This document shows positions 24,751 through 47,652 of a stretch of 64,000 nucleotides of DNA, in pieces; positions within the stretch are counted from its first letter, which is position 1; each line of letters starts with the position of its first letter. This DNA is from Amoebidium appalachense. Its lineage: Eukaryota; Ichthyosporea. The stretch is taken from positions 3,782,001 through 3,846,000 of the forward strand of contig CAVNZM010000001.1 in the NCBI GenBank assembly GCA_963693365.1, given 5' to 3'. The translations under genes and the position numbers were made by a program. Below the pieces are notes generated by a model. That model had not been told where the DNA came from, ran no database searches, and worked only from the letters and a program-made list of their open reading frames with translations.

Positions 24751-26312
24751 CCAGAGCTAACGAAAGCGTCTATGGATGGCGCCTGCAACACAGGTTTGCA
24801 AGATCTTCTCACCAACCTACTGTGAAGAGCCGGCAGCAAAGAACAAGTTGCAGGGAGCCCTAAGAACCCAAGTGCTATTCAGACGGTCAGACCCCAGGAA
24901 TAAACTGAAACGCTGGAGAAGGTAAACGACGTTTTTCTGCACTAATATCACAGTGAAGGACCGTACGCGCCGCAGCGATACAACGAACGTGTGTGCTCTT
25001 GCAGGTAAACTTGGGAACGGTAACACAACTTGTTGTTGCTCGCGAAGTGGTGGTGGTGAACCTGTGCTGTGTATACATGTGGTGCCAGGCTTGTAGCGGA
25101 TTGGTCGGATTGAACCAACGAATAGAATAATGACTGTGATGCGCGTCAATCCAATCAACTGCTGCTGGCTCAGGAGTCAGGGGAGACCGAAAAGCAGATT
25201 TCGAGAGATATCCAGTCACATGGTGACACACACTACCTCCCTCGGCCATCATAATCACCTTTTCCCCAATGTTGTTAGTTGTTATAGTGCTTCTTTGTTC
25301 CTGGCGTGCATAAATTGGCCTGGATATGGTGCTAACTAAAATACGGATCACCATCTATGATCGGAGGGATCTCAACGCAAGCTGAAACTGAGAGTCACTG
25401 TGCACTGGCACCAAAAACTTGGTTATGTATATGTATTTGATAACATGTCGACAGTTCTGCAAGTGACTACTTTATGTATACTCCTACCCTCTTTAGCTAC
25501 GTATGGAACCCGGTTTCACGTAAATACACGTGAATAGATATTTATGTATATATAAATTGATATATACTTCAAAAGTATATATGCTTAGGGATTATCAAAG
25601 TTGTTTGCCTCGAGTAAACAGCGTAGACCCCCAAAGTTGTTTCACCCGCATCATGAACGGGTCCGGTGAGTCACTTCGAATTCGAATGAATGTCATGCAT
25701 GCATATGGGGCCGTCGACTCTTGGCGGCTACGGATCAGTGTTGATATCATGTTAATAGTGTTATTCTGTACAAGACAAGAAGTTGAAAGAACCAGCAGCA
25801 GATATATTTAGCACAATACGGCTTACGTGAACAGTACATATACCGTATATACGCATATGCATCGTCGACCTGCGCACGGACCACGCGTCAACAGGCGGGA
25901 GGCGAACACAGAAGTGCGAAAACGTGTTCCTATTGGTTTACTTCTAGAATCCCCCTGGCAGAATTCCAGATTCATTGACATCATTTATATAACAAAGGGA
26001 GGCTACCCGGAGGTAAAAGAAAGAGCAGAAATTTGTCCTCTGGAAATAACTAGAAATAATATGTTATTGTTGGAAACCGCATCTAGTGTCTGGCTGAAGA
26101 GGCTTCAAAGTTTCTATGATCTCGGAATTCGAACCCTTTTCAAAGGTTTTAGGTCGATTTGGCGTTTGTACGCCCCACACCAGAGGGTGTTGGAAGAACC
26201 ATGAAAGTAACCACAATACGATTGGCTAAGGGGGGAGCGCAGCTTTTAAAGCTCCATACTTCAAGCGCCGGTTGCAACTTGCACGGTTACGGTGCACGTG
26301 CCCAGCAGCACA

Positions 26313-26320
<8 letters not shown>
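24751..26320. other. intergenic, no gene recognised
   Basis: Presumably includes the promoter of the Zn-cluster-like gene (24667-25100). At 25607-25632 a short piece of the unit found at 27295-27500 and 52930-53118 occurs (GCCTCGAGTAAACAGCGTAG). Nothing else was recognised. Confidence 0.5.
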
Positions 26321-27285
<965 letters not shown>

Positions 27286-27289
27286 TGAA

Positions 27290-27500
27290 AAAAAAAAAAA
27301 CAAAAAAAAAACGGGGAACCCCAACTAATTGATTTTTCTTAGTCTTCATGGTTTCTCGTAGAGAAAGTAACCCCTGATATATAGTCATCACCCGACATCT
27401 ATGTACGTGATCATGATATACCGCTGAGGGGATATTCCGAGCAAAAACCCCCCATACCTGAGACTGGTCTCTCTTTGCCTCGAGTAAACTGCGTAAACCC
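27290..27500 (+). repeat. 190-bp repeat unit with leading A tract, second copy at 52905-53118
   Basis: After an A-rich tract, CGGGGAACCCCAACTAATTG leads about 190 bp matching 52930-53118 (including CACCCGACATCTATGTAC, CTGAGGGGATATTCCGAGC and GCCTCGAGTAAAC) with scattered differences. Its function is unknown. It is attached to two LINE ends in opposite orientations, so it is probably an independent element or a target shared by both. Confidence 0.7.
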
Positions 27501-27539
27501 CCCATGCATATATATGGCTAGCAACCCCCGCCCGTGCAC

Positions 27540-28095
27540 GTGGCCCAAGCCCGAACCCTACAGACGTCGAAATCCTGGCGCATGTGTGTCATCCATCATA
27601 CGTACACGTGTACCCTCGCAAAATGGCGTGTGTCTGACAACGTGGCACGTGATGTACATGCCCGTGTCGCATATTATGCATGCATATGTATACATACATG
27701 TTTCGACCATAGCACGTGGTACATGTGCATGTGTGTGCGGTCAATGCCCGTGCCATGTGACTATCATGTGCACATGTATGTACTATGCCCGTGCCATGTG
27801 ATAATCATGTGCACATCTGCCTACTATGCCCGTACGCGTGCCATGTGATTATATCGTGTGCACACACGTCTACTAGTATATCATGATGTATGTGCCATGC
27901 ATGTGCATGTGCACGTGGGTCACATATATGCCCCGTTGCCATGTGATTATCACTGCATGTGCGCGTGTGTCTACTAAATTAATGCTCGTGCCATGTGATT
28001 ATCATGTGCACGTGTACGGGTGCCTACTATGCCCATAATAGCACGTGTACGTGCCACGGGTCACGGTGGTGACCGGTTACGATAATGCCCACCTG
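27540..28095 (+). repeat. degenerate minisatellite, about 45-60 bp units
   Basis: Imperfect units of the form ATGCCCGTGCCATGTGATTA followed by TCATGTGCACATGT and CTACT occur about seven times, clearest at 27745-28040. Spacing is irregular. The units are rich in CACGTG/CATGTG E-box-like words. Confidence 0.65.
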
Positions 28096-28937
28096 GCCAT
28101 GTAACAATGCTTGCTATTGCATATGCATATCTCATGATCAAACACACCATAATAAATGAGAATACTTTTCATTTAAAGGTTTTTCGGCATGGCATAATTT
28201 GGACGTAATTAAAAGTCTGGCATCGATAAGCAAAGAACATGAAGATCAATAGACACGTGCACTGCACTCTGGAACCAGCAACCCCGGACAGTTGTATAAT
28301 TTTTTATAAAACGAGGTCCATTCACAAAATAACTGAGGAACAGCATGAACAGCATCATGTGTGGCTTCTTGCTGCTGCAGCTGGCTGCCGCTTCAATCAT
28401 CAATACTGAAAGCTTATCCATAACACACGTGCAATCTCACTGTCAACCGACACTACAACAAGAAACAGAATTAGGATTAAACCCACAAAAATTAGGAAAG
28501 GAGTTGCACAAAATTCTTTGACAGTTGGTGGCATACACAGTAGCTGAGCAACTTGAAGGCATATTAGGTATGTACTAGCCAATCATTCCTAAAAAGCCAA
28601 AAAGAGAGCTGTAGGAACACTAATTGCAAAGGCCTGCAACCAAATACTGATTCAGGAAATGACAATTATCGCAAGCAAAACCAATCCCTACACTATCCTG
28701 TCACATATATTCATTCATGCCTGTCAGGTTAAAAAGTGGGATGCATGCAAAGCTAACAAAGTACGCAGAGTCGTGGGGCCCCAGGGGTGGGGAGCCCCAA
28801 CAGAAGTGGTGCGGTACAAACACATGGGGTATTATAGTTCTATTGTCTCGGAATATTGCGAGAATCCCTGAAGCCGGGGTTCACGTCCATTTGCATGGTG
28901 TACGTGTGTGCACCCCCTTGTGTGTGCAAGTGCATGC

Positions 28938-38020
<9,083 letters not shown>

Positions 38021-38749
38021 TTTTGCTCGATATGAATGGCCCTGCGTCATGTAATTTGTATTACTCTGGGATCTAGGATCCAAAAAAAAGCAGGTTAACT
38101 CGAAACTAGGTCCGAGTAGTTCTTCGATAAAGGACAAATAATTAGTATGTGCACCTGCCTACATCAACACTTCTATAAGCGTCTTTAGTTTGGATCTAAC
38201 CAGCTCATACAGCGTTGCCTTGCACGGATCTCTTAGTTCCCATAGATCCCAAGTCACCCTGTCACGTGCACTCACTACAACCCCTGTTTACGTGCCTTTC
38301 CTACTACAATTTACCTAAATATCTTTTTTTTTCGTATTAAGCTATGCACACATTACAAGTCAGAGAGCGCTTGGTTATGTTTTTTGTTGTCGCTTTTCAA
38401 AGGGTCTCCAGTAAAGTGATCCAAAGCTGACTTGTGCGAGCTTTATATGTGCAGGCCGAGCTAAGAGCCACCGGACTCCGATTGGCCAATACTGTTTGCA
38501 ACACAAATCAAAATTCACATAAATAAGTGTTTATGTAGTTTGTAATTGGAGAAATATTTATCTACATCTGGTTGGTTGAGAGCGAACCACTTTTTGTACC
38601 AGCTGACTCCAGCCCTAAACCGTCTGACAGAGTCTCCGCCGACTCTCACGTGTCTGGCAAACATGCATGGGCTGAAGGATAGGCGCCAACTTCCAAGGCC
38701 CATCTCCCTGACCAAAGGCCTCCTTCCATACCTTACTCTGAGTAGGTCC

Positions 38750-38808
<59 letters not shown>

Positions 38809-38821
38809 CCCCGGTAGGCCT

Positions 38822-38858
<37 letters not shown>

Positions 38859-39369
38859 TGTGCTAACCGGTTGCGATATCCACCAAATCTACACACATGG
38901 AGTTCTCGGCTGCGCCAGCACGGTGTGTTGGGGTAGGTGGGTGTGCCGGGCTGTGTTGCTGTGGGTGGTAGTAGTTGTTTTAGTGCTGCCGGTTGGCTGT
39001 AAGCTTCGTTCGGGTTTGGCTTGAAGCTGGGGGAAGATAGATGTAAGTTCATAGAACTGCCTCTACACAGTTGCCTTACTGTTGCTTCCACGTGTCCCGA
39101 TCGGTACCGGTACCGGTCTGCTTGCATCGTGCAAGTGAATACGACTGTAAAGGTGCATGTAGTGTCCACTAGCGGGTCTTTTGGAAGGCATGCGGAATAC
39201 TACGGTCCAGTCGGCGGCGGCCCTCAGTACCGAAGTCAAGACGTTGGGGTTGGCTGTTACCTGATCTGGCTATGCTGCCTGCACATCCGATGCTGCAAGG
39301 ATTTTTAAGGCCGTAGTAGTTTTTGGGGGGCAAGAGGTGTTGAAAGGGAGGGGGGGGGGAGGGGGGGGT

Positions 39370-39407
<38 letters not shown>

Positions 39408-39860
39408 GGGGGGGGGGGGGGGGGAAGAGGAGTTGCTCAGTTGTGTTTGCGGTTGTTGGCGGCGAGGTCCAAACCGTTTTCCTTCAGGCTGCTCTGCAGT
39501 CTCCTGGCAGGCCTTGGCATGATTCAGAAGCAGACTAACATAGGCTGTCTAGATATCCGAGGCGGCCTATAGGGCGAAATTTTTGGTGTCATTCTCGGTG
39601 GATGCTCGTTATTGGGCATTACTTTCGTTCACGGGGTCCCAGTGGTGAACCAGATGGTCTCGACGACTATGCTAATTTCTAGGGGTGTGGTGTGTGTGTG
39701 TGTGTGTGCGTGTGTTGGAGGGAAAGGAGGGGAGGAAGAGAAGGTTGGGGGATGACAAGCCAGTCGAGCAGGCTCAAGCCTCAGCCTAGTGACCGTTAGT
39801 GGTGCGTGTTTGTGATTGAATCCAATTATGTGCTACCTACAGTTAAAAGGGCCAGACTCT
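38021..39860. other. region upstream of the Hippo kinase, no gene recognised
   Basis: Probably includes the kinase 5' UTR and promoter. A lone ACCTAAATATC word (near 38311) resembles the subterminal motif of the Mutator-like element. It also holds a 57-bp C tract (38751-38807) followed by a 34-bp A tract, and a G-rich tract at about 39346-39423. Confidence 0.5.
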
Positions 39861-39931
39861 GCCGATGCTGAGGGATGTTGGGTTGTGTTCCGACTCAAGC
39901 CACACTGTGCCTGCGCGCACGTGGTATGAAC

Positions 39932-40491
<560 letters not shown>

Positions 40492-41045
40492 GGTGCATGC
40501 TGTGTGTCTATGTGTACACGTGTGTGTGTATGTGTGTGTCTGTAAGTGTGCGTGTGCGCGTGTGCCTGTGGGTGTGCGTGTGCAAGCGTATGCGTGTCGT
40601 GCCTGTCTGTTAAGATATGGGCACAAAACCAGTCAAAGACAGTTGTCCAGGCTGATGGAATTTCGTGTGTATAATTCAAGTTATTGTGTAACGTCCCGGT
40701 GAGCTCAAATTTGTGCACGGTGAACATGCCATGCCTTGACCGCATATACACATTTAATGACACTTTGTGTAATACGTATTCCATGGCCACCACGGTGTGC
40801 ATGAGCACAATACTAATCTTAACGCAGGAAAGTGCGCAGTACGTACGGGAGCTCCTAACTAAGGCTCTCTGACACAATTCGAGTGGAGGCTGCAGCTGCA
40901 GAGCACCGTGCCGTTTCATATGCATGGCCATGCATGTCCAGCTTTATAGTGCTCATTAGTTTACTCGTCAAACGGAGGTCTCGCTCCAAGGCCAGCTCTG
41001 CAATGCAAAAATTGAAAAGCGAGCGCGATTACGCGAAAAGCTGGA

Positions 41046-41115
41046 TTTTTTTTATTTTTTTTGACTCGGTTTTATTGATCCGTTGATGAAGGCAACGTGC
41101 AGCCACAGGCTACTG
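41046..41115 (-). repeat. LINE-like 3' tail (copy of 4131-4187)
   Basis: TGACTCGGTTTTATTGATCC followed by GTTGATGAAGGCAACGTGCA and GCCACAGGCTAC matches 4131-4187 closely. Flanking sequences differ, so this is an inserted repeat end. Confidence 0.65.
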
Positions 41116-41532
41116 GAAAATTTGCCAATGCCAACTATTGTAGTACTACTGGGCAATCAAAATAAAGTTGTGCCAATATTTTTCCATTTGATTGGTGGTA
41201 AACCATTCATGCTTCAGCCAATCATAGCACCGATAAAATTGCGAGTTACCCATATATGGTGAGTGTAAACACAGATTTATGAGTCAGATCAGGTTCTTCC
41301 AATACCCACACAATCCGAAAATATGAAGGCTGACGCGGCAAATTATGCATTGGCCAGCCAGCAGGTGGACTGGGATTTTTTTGTCAAGGGTTTTTTCTAG
41401 TTTAACGGGAAGCGCTTTTTTACAGACAATGGTTGCTTTCAAACCTAACGGGTTCCTTATTATCAATATGAAATGCAATTTTTCTGTATCGTGATAAATC
41501 ATTAATATTATAAACCTCGGCTTAAGGGAGCG

Positions 41533-41822
41533 TTGATTTTGAAACCGGGGAGGGGGTAGTAGAAAGTTTCGGGTGTTAGGGGGAGTGGTGGGTACCCGGC
41601 CCCCCCCCGGAGGGGGGGGGGGAGGGACCCGTCCCCTCGGCGGGTGGTGGGTACCCCCCCCCCCCCCCCCCCCTCCCCCTCATATGTGAACATATAGTAC
41701 TATATAATACTTATAGTACTATATAAGAGCCTGGCCGGGATGGTGGGGTACCCCCCCCAGGGGGGGGGGGGGGACCCGACCCCCCGCGGGGTTGCGGGTA
41801 CCCCCCCCCTAAACTTGCTACT

Positions 41823-41861
<39 letters not shown>

Positions 41862-41873
41862 GTTCAAAATCAA
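41533..41873. mobile_element. G/C-rich fold-back element
   Basis: TTGATTTTGAA at 41533-41543 is exactly inverted at 41863-41873. Further in, GTAGTAGAAAGTTT (left) pairs with AAACTTGCTACTAC (right), and GGGTACC boxes and G/C tracts are arranged symmetrically around an AT-rich centre (ATAGTACTATATAAT...). No coding capacity. The element lies directly against the LINE tail at 41878. Confidence 0.6.
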
Positions 41874-41877
41874 TTTT

Positions 41878-42321
41878 TTTTTCTTTTGACTGGATTTATT
41901 CGACGGAAAGATATGCAAGTATGCACAGCATACTGAGAAGGTCTAGACAATAAAAACTTCACGAGTTATCCAGTAACAAGTGCATACTGAGATACCTGAA
42001 CACTGTGTGAAAATCATATAAATACTCAATGTGACGACCAACAGAATTCAACAAAAAGTCTAAAGTGTTCACATTGCCAGCTAGTGTAGCAGATACCCGG
42101 AGGGAAAGAGGTAAAACGCGACATAAAAATTCACACCTATCAACATGCTTGCGATTAAAAAGGTCAGCACAAAAGTGGCACCAGCGGCGATGAAAACAAG
42201 AATTACAGCGCCACTGCACAACTTCCCAGGCAATATCAACATCAGAGCACCATACAGACTTATCTACTAGGGTGGTATCCATACGTACAGCAGGAGAAAT
42301 GTATCCTGCCAAAGCTCCCAA
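41878..42321 (-). pseudogene. LINE ORF2 C-terminal fragment with CCHC knuckle
   Basis: A minus-strand frame (42321-41959) ends about 45 bp before a tail with AATAAA and AGTCAAAAGAAAA. The translation contains C-X2-C-X7-H-X3-C (CHFC...H...C), the zinc-knuckle pattern found at the C-terminus of many non-LTR retrotransposon ORF2 proteins. It then has an NTLDFLLN segment resembling LDFILN at the end of the LINE copy at 26589-26840. No RT motifs remain; the fragment is 5'-truncated. Confidence 0.5.
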
Positions 42322-43216
42322 AAAGCGATAATGATCAGTACGGTGTCAGTGCTCCCTAACTCCGAACAAGTCTAGCCTGCATGCATGTTTCTGATCATCA
42401 TTCATCCGGCAGGATCCGGGCAAGGCTCTCATATTGTAGCTGCATGTCCAAAGACTGCATGGTGACACATGAGCTCATTAACCTTCTCTCCATTCGCAGG
42501 TTCGGAGCTATGTCAATATTTGCAGGGGCCCAACGAATTTCACTTCGATCTAGGGAGCCGTTGTGCGTGGGGTTACGCAACATCTGATTGGTCGGTAGCC
42601 GTCGACATTACTCGACCGCCACCGTGCAAGCGAGTCCCCCTGAATCCCTGATGCTTCGCCACACCCTTTCGAAAGTTGTTGGGGGATGACATGTACAGAC
42701 CGGGGGACCAAAAAACATCAGAGACCCTGCCAGTGTGTGAAGGGTGATGAGTGGCACGTATGTGAGCTTCGTTTGGAGCAGTACACACGTACTATTATAC
42801 TGACTCGTAAATAAACCACTGTTTCCAAGTGCACCTGTAACAGCGCAAGACGGTTTGAGGCAACACACCATTCACGGGCATTCGGGTTTTTTTTCTTGGC
42901 CGTTATTAGACTAGTTGTAAAACACATGTTGTAACACTTTCGCTGCCACCTTGACCCAAAGATGCTAATGCCTTTAGGTGCACGGTTGTATGAATGCGCC
43001 TTATATACCAGCTACGGTACTGTACATACCCACACCGGTACCGCAATCACTCCGGATCCGTTTGTTCAAGTCTCGAAAACACCTCTGCCCAGGCCGTCTG
43101 AAAACCTCGAGCTCCCTGCGAAAAAACCACAGCCCAGTTTTATATATTAGAAGCAGCAACCACAGCGCTTGGCTACACCATGTATTCGGTTACGGTAGTC
43201 CGCCCGGCCCGGCGGG
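42322..43216. other. unassigned sequence left of the LTR element
   Basis: No tract repeats and no recognisable protein. Short frames (for example 42469-42651) have no family resemblance. This is the 5' flank into which the LTR element inserted; its continuation is at 47653. Confidence 0.4.
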
Positions 43217-43222
43217 CCTCCA

Positions 43223-44471
43223 CAAAGAAGGCGTCCTCCTTCTTTCTATATTTGGTAATACAAGTCTGTACAGAGAGAAATATACCGTTATGGCCCTCTA
43301 CAAGTAATGGCCACGTGCTAATACACTCTCTCCCTTTGTGATCGATATCTCTTCTGAGCGCGAGCTCAGAGCCCTGTTCGACCGATTATCGAGCCAAGAT
43401 GACATCACAATGACGTACATTCCATTGTTCGCAAAACCCAGTCATCTTAGAATTCGAATTTCCCAATAAGTCTAATTAGATCGTGCCGGAGATGATTTTG
43501 AATATTTTCGAATGTAAATATATTTATATATAAGTCGTCCTTATCCTGGTGATATGAGATGCCATGACCTGAGAGATAATTTAGAATATTGTATTATTCT
43601 TATCAGTGCCAAGCTTCGTCATCTTCTTCTTAGAATATTCCTGATTCTTCTTGGTGTAACTTTTAGTGTAACCTTCTTGCACGTTGGTGCGTACTCAATT
43701 TCTATTGGCTATCGTAATCCATGCCCCGAGTATATAAATCGCCACATGCATTCAGTCATTCAGTCCAGTCAACTTGATCAGTCAGTCCGAGTCACAGCCA
43801 GCCAAGTTCCTCTACCCCCATGGCCAAGTACAGCAGCTTCAAGACGTCACTGCAAGGCTTCAAGGAGAAGTGTCTTCAACATGCAACAGCGAGACTCTGG
43901 CTATGACTATAACACTGTGACTGTACACTTCTACATGTTAGACTACAGTACTCTATTCTTTTCTTTCGTTCTCACAAGTTATAATTCGAATTTACATGCA
44001 TAGATAAATTGAATATAAATAGATATACTCTCACTTCTGGTCATGAAATACAGCTAAGGAAAAATGGGTATAAGAGTTCACACTCTTATCCAGCCACGTT
44101 GATAGAGTGTATTGCGCACACTCACGCGGCTAGCCTTTCCTAGATAGCTGAATAAACGTTCCAAGTAAGGCTAATAACTAACTAATAATTGCTCGCTCTT
44201 ACTTCTGCTTCTTTGCATATCTGCATGTTTACTAGGTGCCACACATAACACAAACACGTACATTTTAACCTCTTGACGCGCATGAGAACATACACAGCAC
44301 ACACAAATATGTGGTTATACTATGCCCAGCACTCTTATCACACGCTTCCACAAACACGCTTCCACACACCTCCCATAAACAATAGCACAAAACATAACCA
44401 CGTGCCAGTGTAGCCATGTGCGTGAGCAGTGGGCTCTAGCCATAAGACAGACAAAGGGCCCCGCCATTAGG
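43223..44471 (+). repeat. 5' LTR
   Basis: Contains an inverted CCAAT word (ATTGG near 43704), a TATA box (TATATAAAT at 43731-43739), probable transcription start near 43755-43770 and AATAAA at 44151, an order consistent with U3-R-U5. The 149-codon frame at 43554-44003 lies inside it and recurs identically placed in the 3' LTR; it is probably incidental. Confidence 0.82.
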
Positions 44472-44487
44472 TGGTAGCAGAGAATGG
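44472..44487 (+). promoter_or_regulatory. primer binding site, initiator tRNA-Met
   Basis: TGGTAGCAGAGAATGG directly abuts the 5' LTR. Known initiator tRNA-Met of animals would pair with TGGTAGCAGAGGATGG, so 15 of 16 positions agree. Confidence 0.8.
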
Positions 44488-46398
44488 TTTCTATGTTGAG
44501 GTTCCGTCCACAGCACTTTCCTGTGACACGTGTTCACCCGTGTGCGCGCGATCGATACTATACAGCCAGACTGATTGCGACAGTCGAAAATGAGATCGAT
44601 CGATAGTAGCATGCAGTGAAGCTTTACAAACCACAGTTCGAAAACAAAAAAAAACAGAACATAACGAAACGTTGAGTGACTTTCGCACACACGAATGTTC
44701 TAAAAAAATTATGTTATCTGTTTACTCGAAAAGTTTCGAAAATATACTTCTACGCGTCGAACACGTGAGAGCGTCACACACTCTGTACGCGAGTCCGCGC
44801 GCGATCGTCGATTGGCTGTATGGTTACCCAATCGCAAACTTCGCAAATATTCCAACAATCTATTTTGATTCCTAATATAGATATGCTAGCGATTGAATCG
44901 GATTGGTTCCCTGAACAGCATTCCATACATTCCTTACGAGATTCAATTGCTCAGTCGGCCCCTTATTGCCGTATTCAATCTACGGTACGTCTCCGAATAC
45001 ACTAACTATAATACTACAATCGGTCAGGTAAGGTTGTTATTGAAATCACACAATAGCAGAATATTATTATTTATACTCATATACACTTTTACGCCCGCTT
45101 GAATATTCCTGCACTTGCATTGATAGGTTGTATCACATGAATATGCCAGCCAGCCAGAAGTTGTAATTGCATGCACAACAGAAAGTTGGTAGACCCGCAG
45201 GTTGCTGCAAAACCTGGTACCTGGAGTGTCCCAGCATAAGGTAACATATTTCTCAGTTTTTGCTTGCTGCTTTCTATTTTGCCTTATTATTGTTTTGCAT
45301 CCCATGTTGCATTATGCCGGTGATTCTCTTGGGCGTTGGGTGTCATATGAGTGAATGATACCATCAATGGTTAAGTCCCCGTTGACCGCCCTCCAAGTGC
45401 TTTTCTGGGGTCATTTATATAAAGCCCTTTTGCATGTCCACCAATGTGTGTGTTCGGCCATGTAATTGATGCTCATAATTGGAAATTTATTTAAGTAAGT
45501 GTCTAGGTTCTCTACGAGAAAACGAGGCTCCCGGGGTCGGAGATGAAATACTTACACATACAAGTTTTGCTATCAAACATCACTATATCCAACATACATG
45601 CAAGCTACACATAAATTACATGGATAATATCATCATTGATAAGTTTGATGAGATAGCTTTCACCTCCAGATATTCTTATATCGACCTGCTGGCATGGTGA
45701 TGCCCACAAGTGGTGCGTAGCGTCAACATCCAGCGCGAGCACATCAAGGTTACGAGGGAAGGACCTTGTATGGAATTCCCTCACACTTACAACCGCCGCA
45801 TTTGCTAGCGAACGGCCATACTCATCCAAACCAGTTGTGCCCTGCTGTACACGCGGGAACAAGCGCACTGTACCTCAGATTTCAATGATATTCAGTGACT
45901 TTCATTTCTATGTATCTGCATGGCAAGATCGATGTCATGTCTGTTAACAAACACAATTAAGCTTGTACTTCCAATCCTCAAGCCTATACCATATATATTT
46001 CGTGCTCATGTGATGATATTCACAACACTTACTGCCGACAAAAATATAAGTGTGTCCCTTCTGGCATATATCTACCTCATGGAAAGCCACAGAGACAATT
46101 CGCGTATATAACGCATATATGGGTCGACTCCGTTCAACCTGGAGCAACAAGTCCAATACAAAAACGACACTTATACACCTTCTAGTCGTTCAACAATTTA
46201 AATGTATGTATGAACTACTCAAATCCATACAAAATTACTTAGCACCCGCACATATCTATTATATCCAAAGCTTTACACATATGCATTGTGCATGATCATA
46301 CGAAACTCAACACAATAACCCAAAAGTCGGACACCTTCATTCATCCTTCCCTGAAACAAATAGGTGTGCCGAGGACGTCACACGTCAGACGGGGGTCG
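44488..46398 (+). other. internal region of the LTR element, no retroviral-type genes
   Basis: AT-rich, with only short frames of no recognisable family. A weak purine run (GACGGGGG) ends near 46396 as a possible polypurine tract. Confidence 0.6.
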
Positions 46399-47647
46399 CA
46401 AAGAAGGCGTCCTCCTTCTTTCTATATTTGGTAATACAAGTCTGTACAGAGAAAAATATACCGTTATGGCCCTCTACAAGTAATGGCCACGTGCTAATAC
46501 ACTCTCTCCCTTTGTGATCGATATCTCTTCTGAGCGCGAGCTCAGAGCCCTGTTCGACCGATTATCGAGCCAAGATGACATCACAATGACGTACATTCCA
46601 TTGTTCGCAAAACCCAGTCATCTTAGAATTCGAATTTCCCAATAAGTCTAATTAGATCGTGCCGGAGATGATTTTGAATATTTTCGAATGTAAATATATT
46701 TATATATAAGTCGTCCTTATCCTGGTGATATGAGATGCCATGACCTGAGAGATAATTTAGAATATTGTATTATTCTTATCAGTGCCAAGCTTCGTCATCT
46801 TCTTCTTAGAATATTCCTGATTCTTCTTAGTGTAACTTTTAGTGTAACCTTCTTGCACGTTGGTGCGTACTCAATTTCTATTGGCTATCGTAATCTATGC
46901 CCCGAGTATATAAATCGCCACATGCATTCAGTCATTCAGTCCAGTCAACTTGATCAGTCAGTCCGAGTCACAGCCAGCCAAGTTCCTCTACCCCCATGGC
47001 CAAGTACAGCAGCTTCAAGACGTCACTGCAAGGCTTCAAGGAGAAGTGTCTTCAACATGCAACAGCGAGACTCTGGCTATGACTATAACACTGTGACTGT
47101 ACACTTCTACATGTTAGACTACAGTACTCTATTCTTTTCTTTCGTTCTCACAAGTTATAATTCGAATTTACATGCATAGATAAATTGAATATAAATAGAT
47201 ATACTCTCACTTCTGGTCATGAAATACAGCTAAGGAAAAATGGGTATAAGAGTTCACACTCTTATCCAGCCACGTTGATAGAGTGTATTGCGCACACTCA
47301 CGCGGCTAGCCTTTCCTAGATAGCTGAATAAACGTTCCAAGTAAGGCTAATAACTAACTAATAATTGCTCGCTCTTACTTCTGCTTCTTTGCATATCTGC
47401 ATGTTTACTAGGTGCCACACATAACACAAACACGTACATTTTAACCTCTTGACGCGCATGAGAACCTACACAGCACACACAAATATGTGGTTATACTATG
47501 CCCAGCACTCTTATCACACGCTTCCACAAACACGCTTCCACACACCTCCCATAAACAGTAGCACAAAACATAACCACGTGCCAGTGTAGCCATGTGCGTG
47601 AGCAGTGGGCTCTAGCCATAAGACAGACAAAGGGCCCCGCCATTAGG
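46399..47647 (+). repeat. 3' LTR
   Basis: Same length as the 5' LTR; TATA box at 46907 and AATAAA at 47327. Differences seen include GAGAAAAA for GAGAGAAA, CTTAGTG for CTTGGTG, ATCTATG for ATCCATG, GAACCTAC for GAACATAC and AACAGTAG for AACAATAG. Confidence 0.85.
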
Positions 47648-47652
47648 CCTCC

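Larger units (their letters stand above)
43217..47652 (+). mobile_element. non-autonomous LTR retrotransposon (LARD-like)
   Basis: Two direct repeats of 1249 bp (43223-44471 and 46399-47647) of equal length, with at least five but few substitutions, flank 1.9 kb. The flanks CCTCC (43217-43221 and 47648-47652) form a 5-bp target duplication. Immediately after the left repeat comes TGGTAGCAGAGAATGG (44472-44487), one mismatch from the complement of the animal initiator tRNA-Met 3' end. The core has no gag, protease, RT or integrase, so mobility would depend on a related element. The repeats lack canonical TG...CA ends. The low LTR divergence indicates recent insertion. Confidence 0.85.

Noticed and set aside
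26128-26145. tRNA T-loop-like TTCGAA word
   Set aside because: No matching D-arm, anticodon arm or acceptor stem at the right distances.
43554-44003. 149-codon frame repeated at 46730-47179 as a duplicated gene
   Set aside because: It lies inside the two LTRs and spans the TATA box and start region; its duplication is explained by the element.
43217-47652. Endogenous retrovirus
   Set aside because: No gag, pol or env similarity in the core; only LTRs, primer site and target duplication are present.
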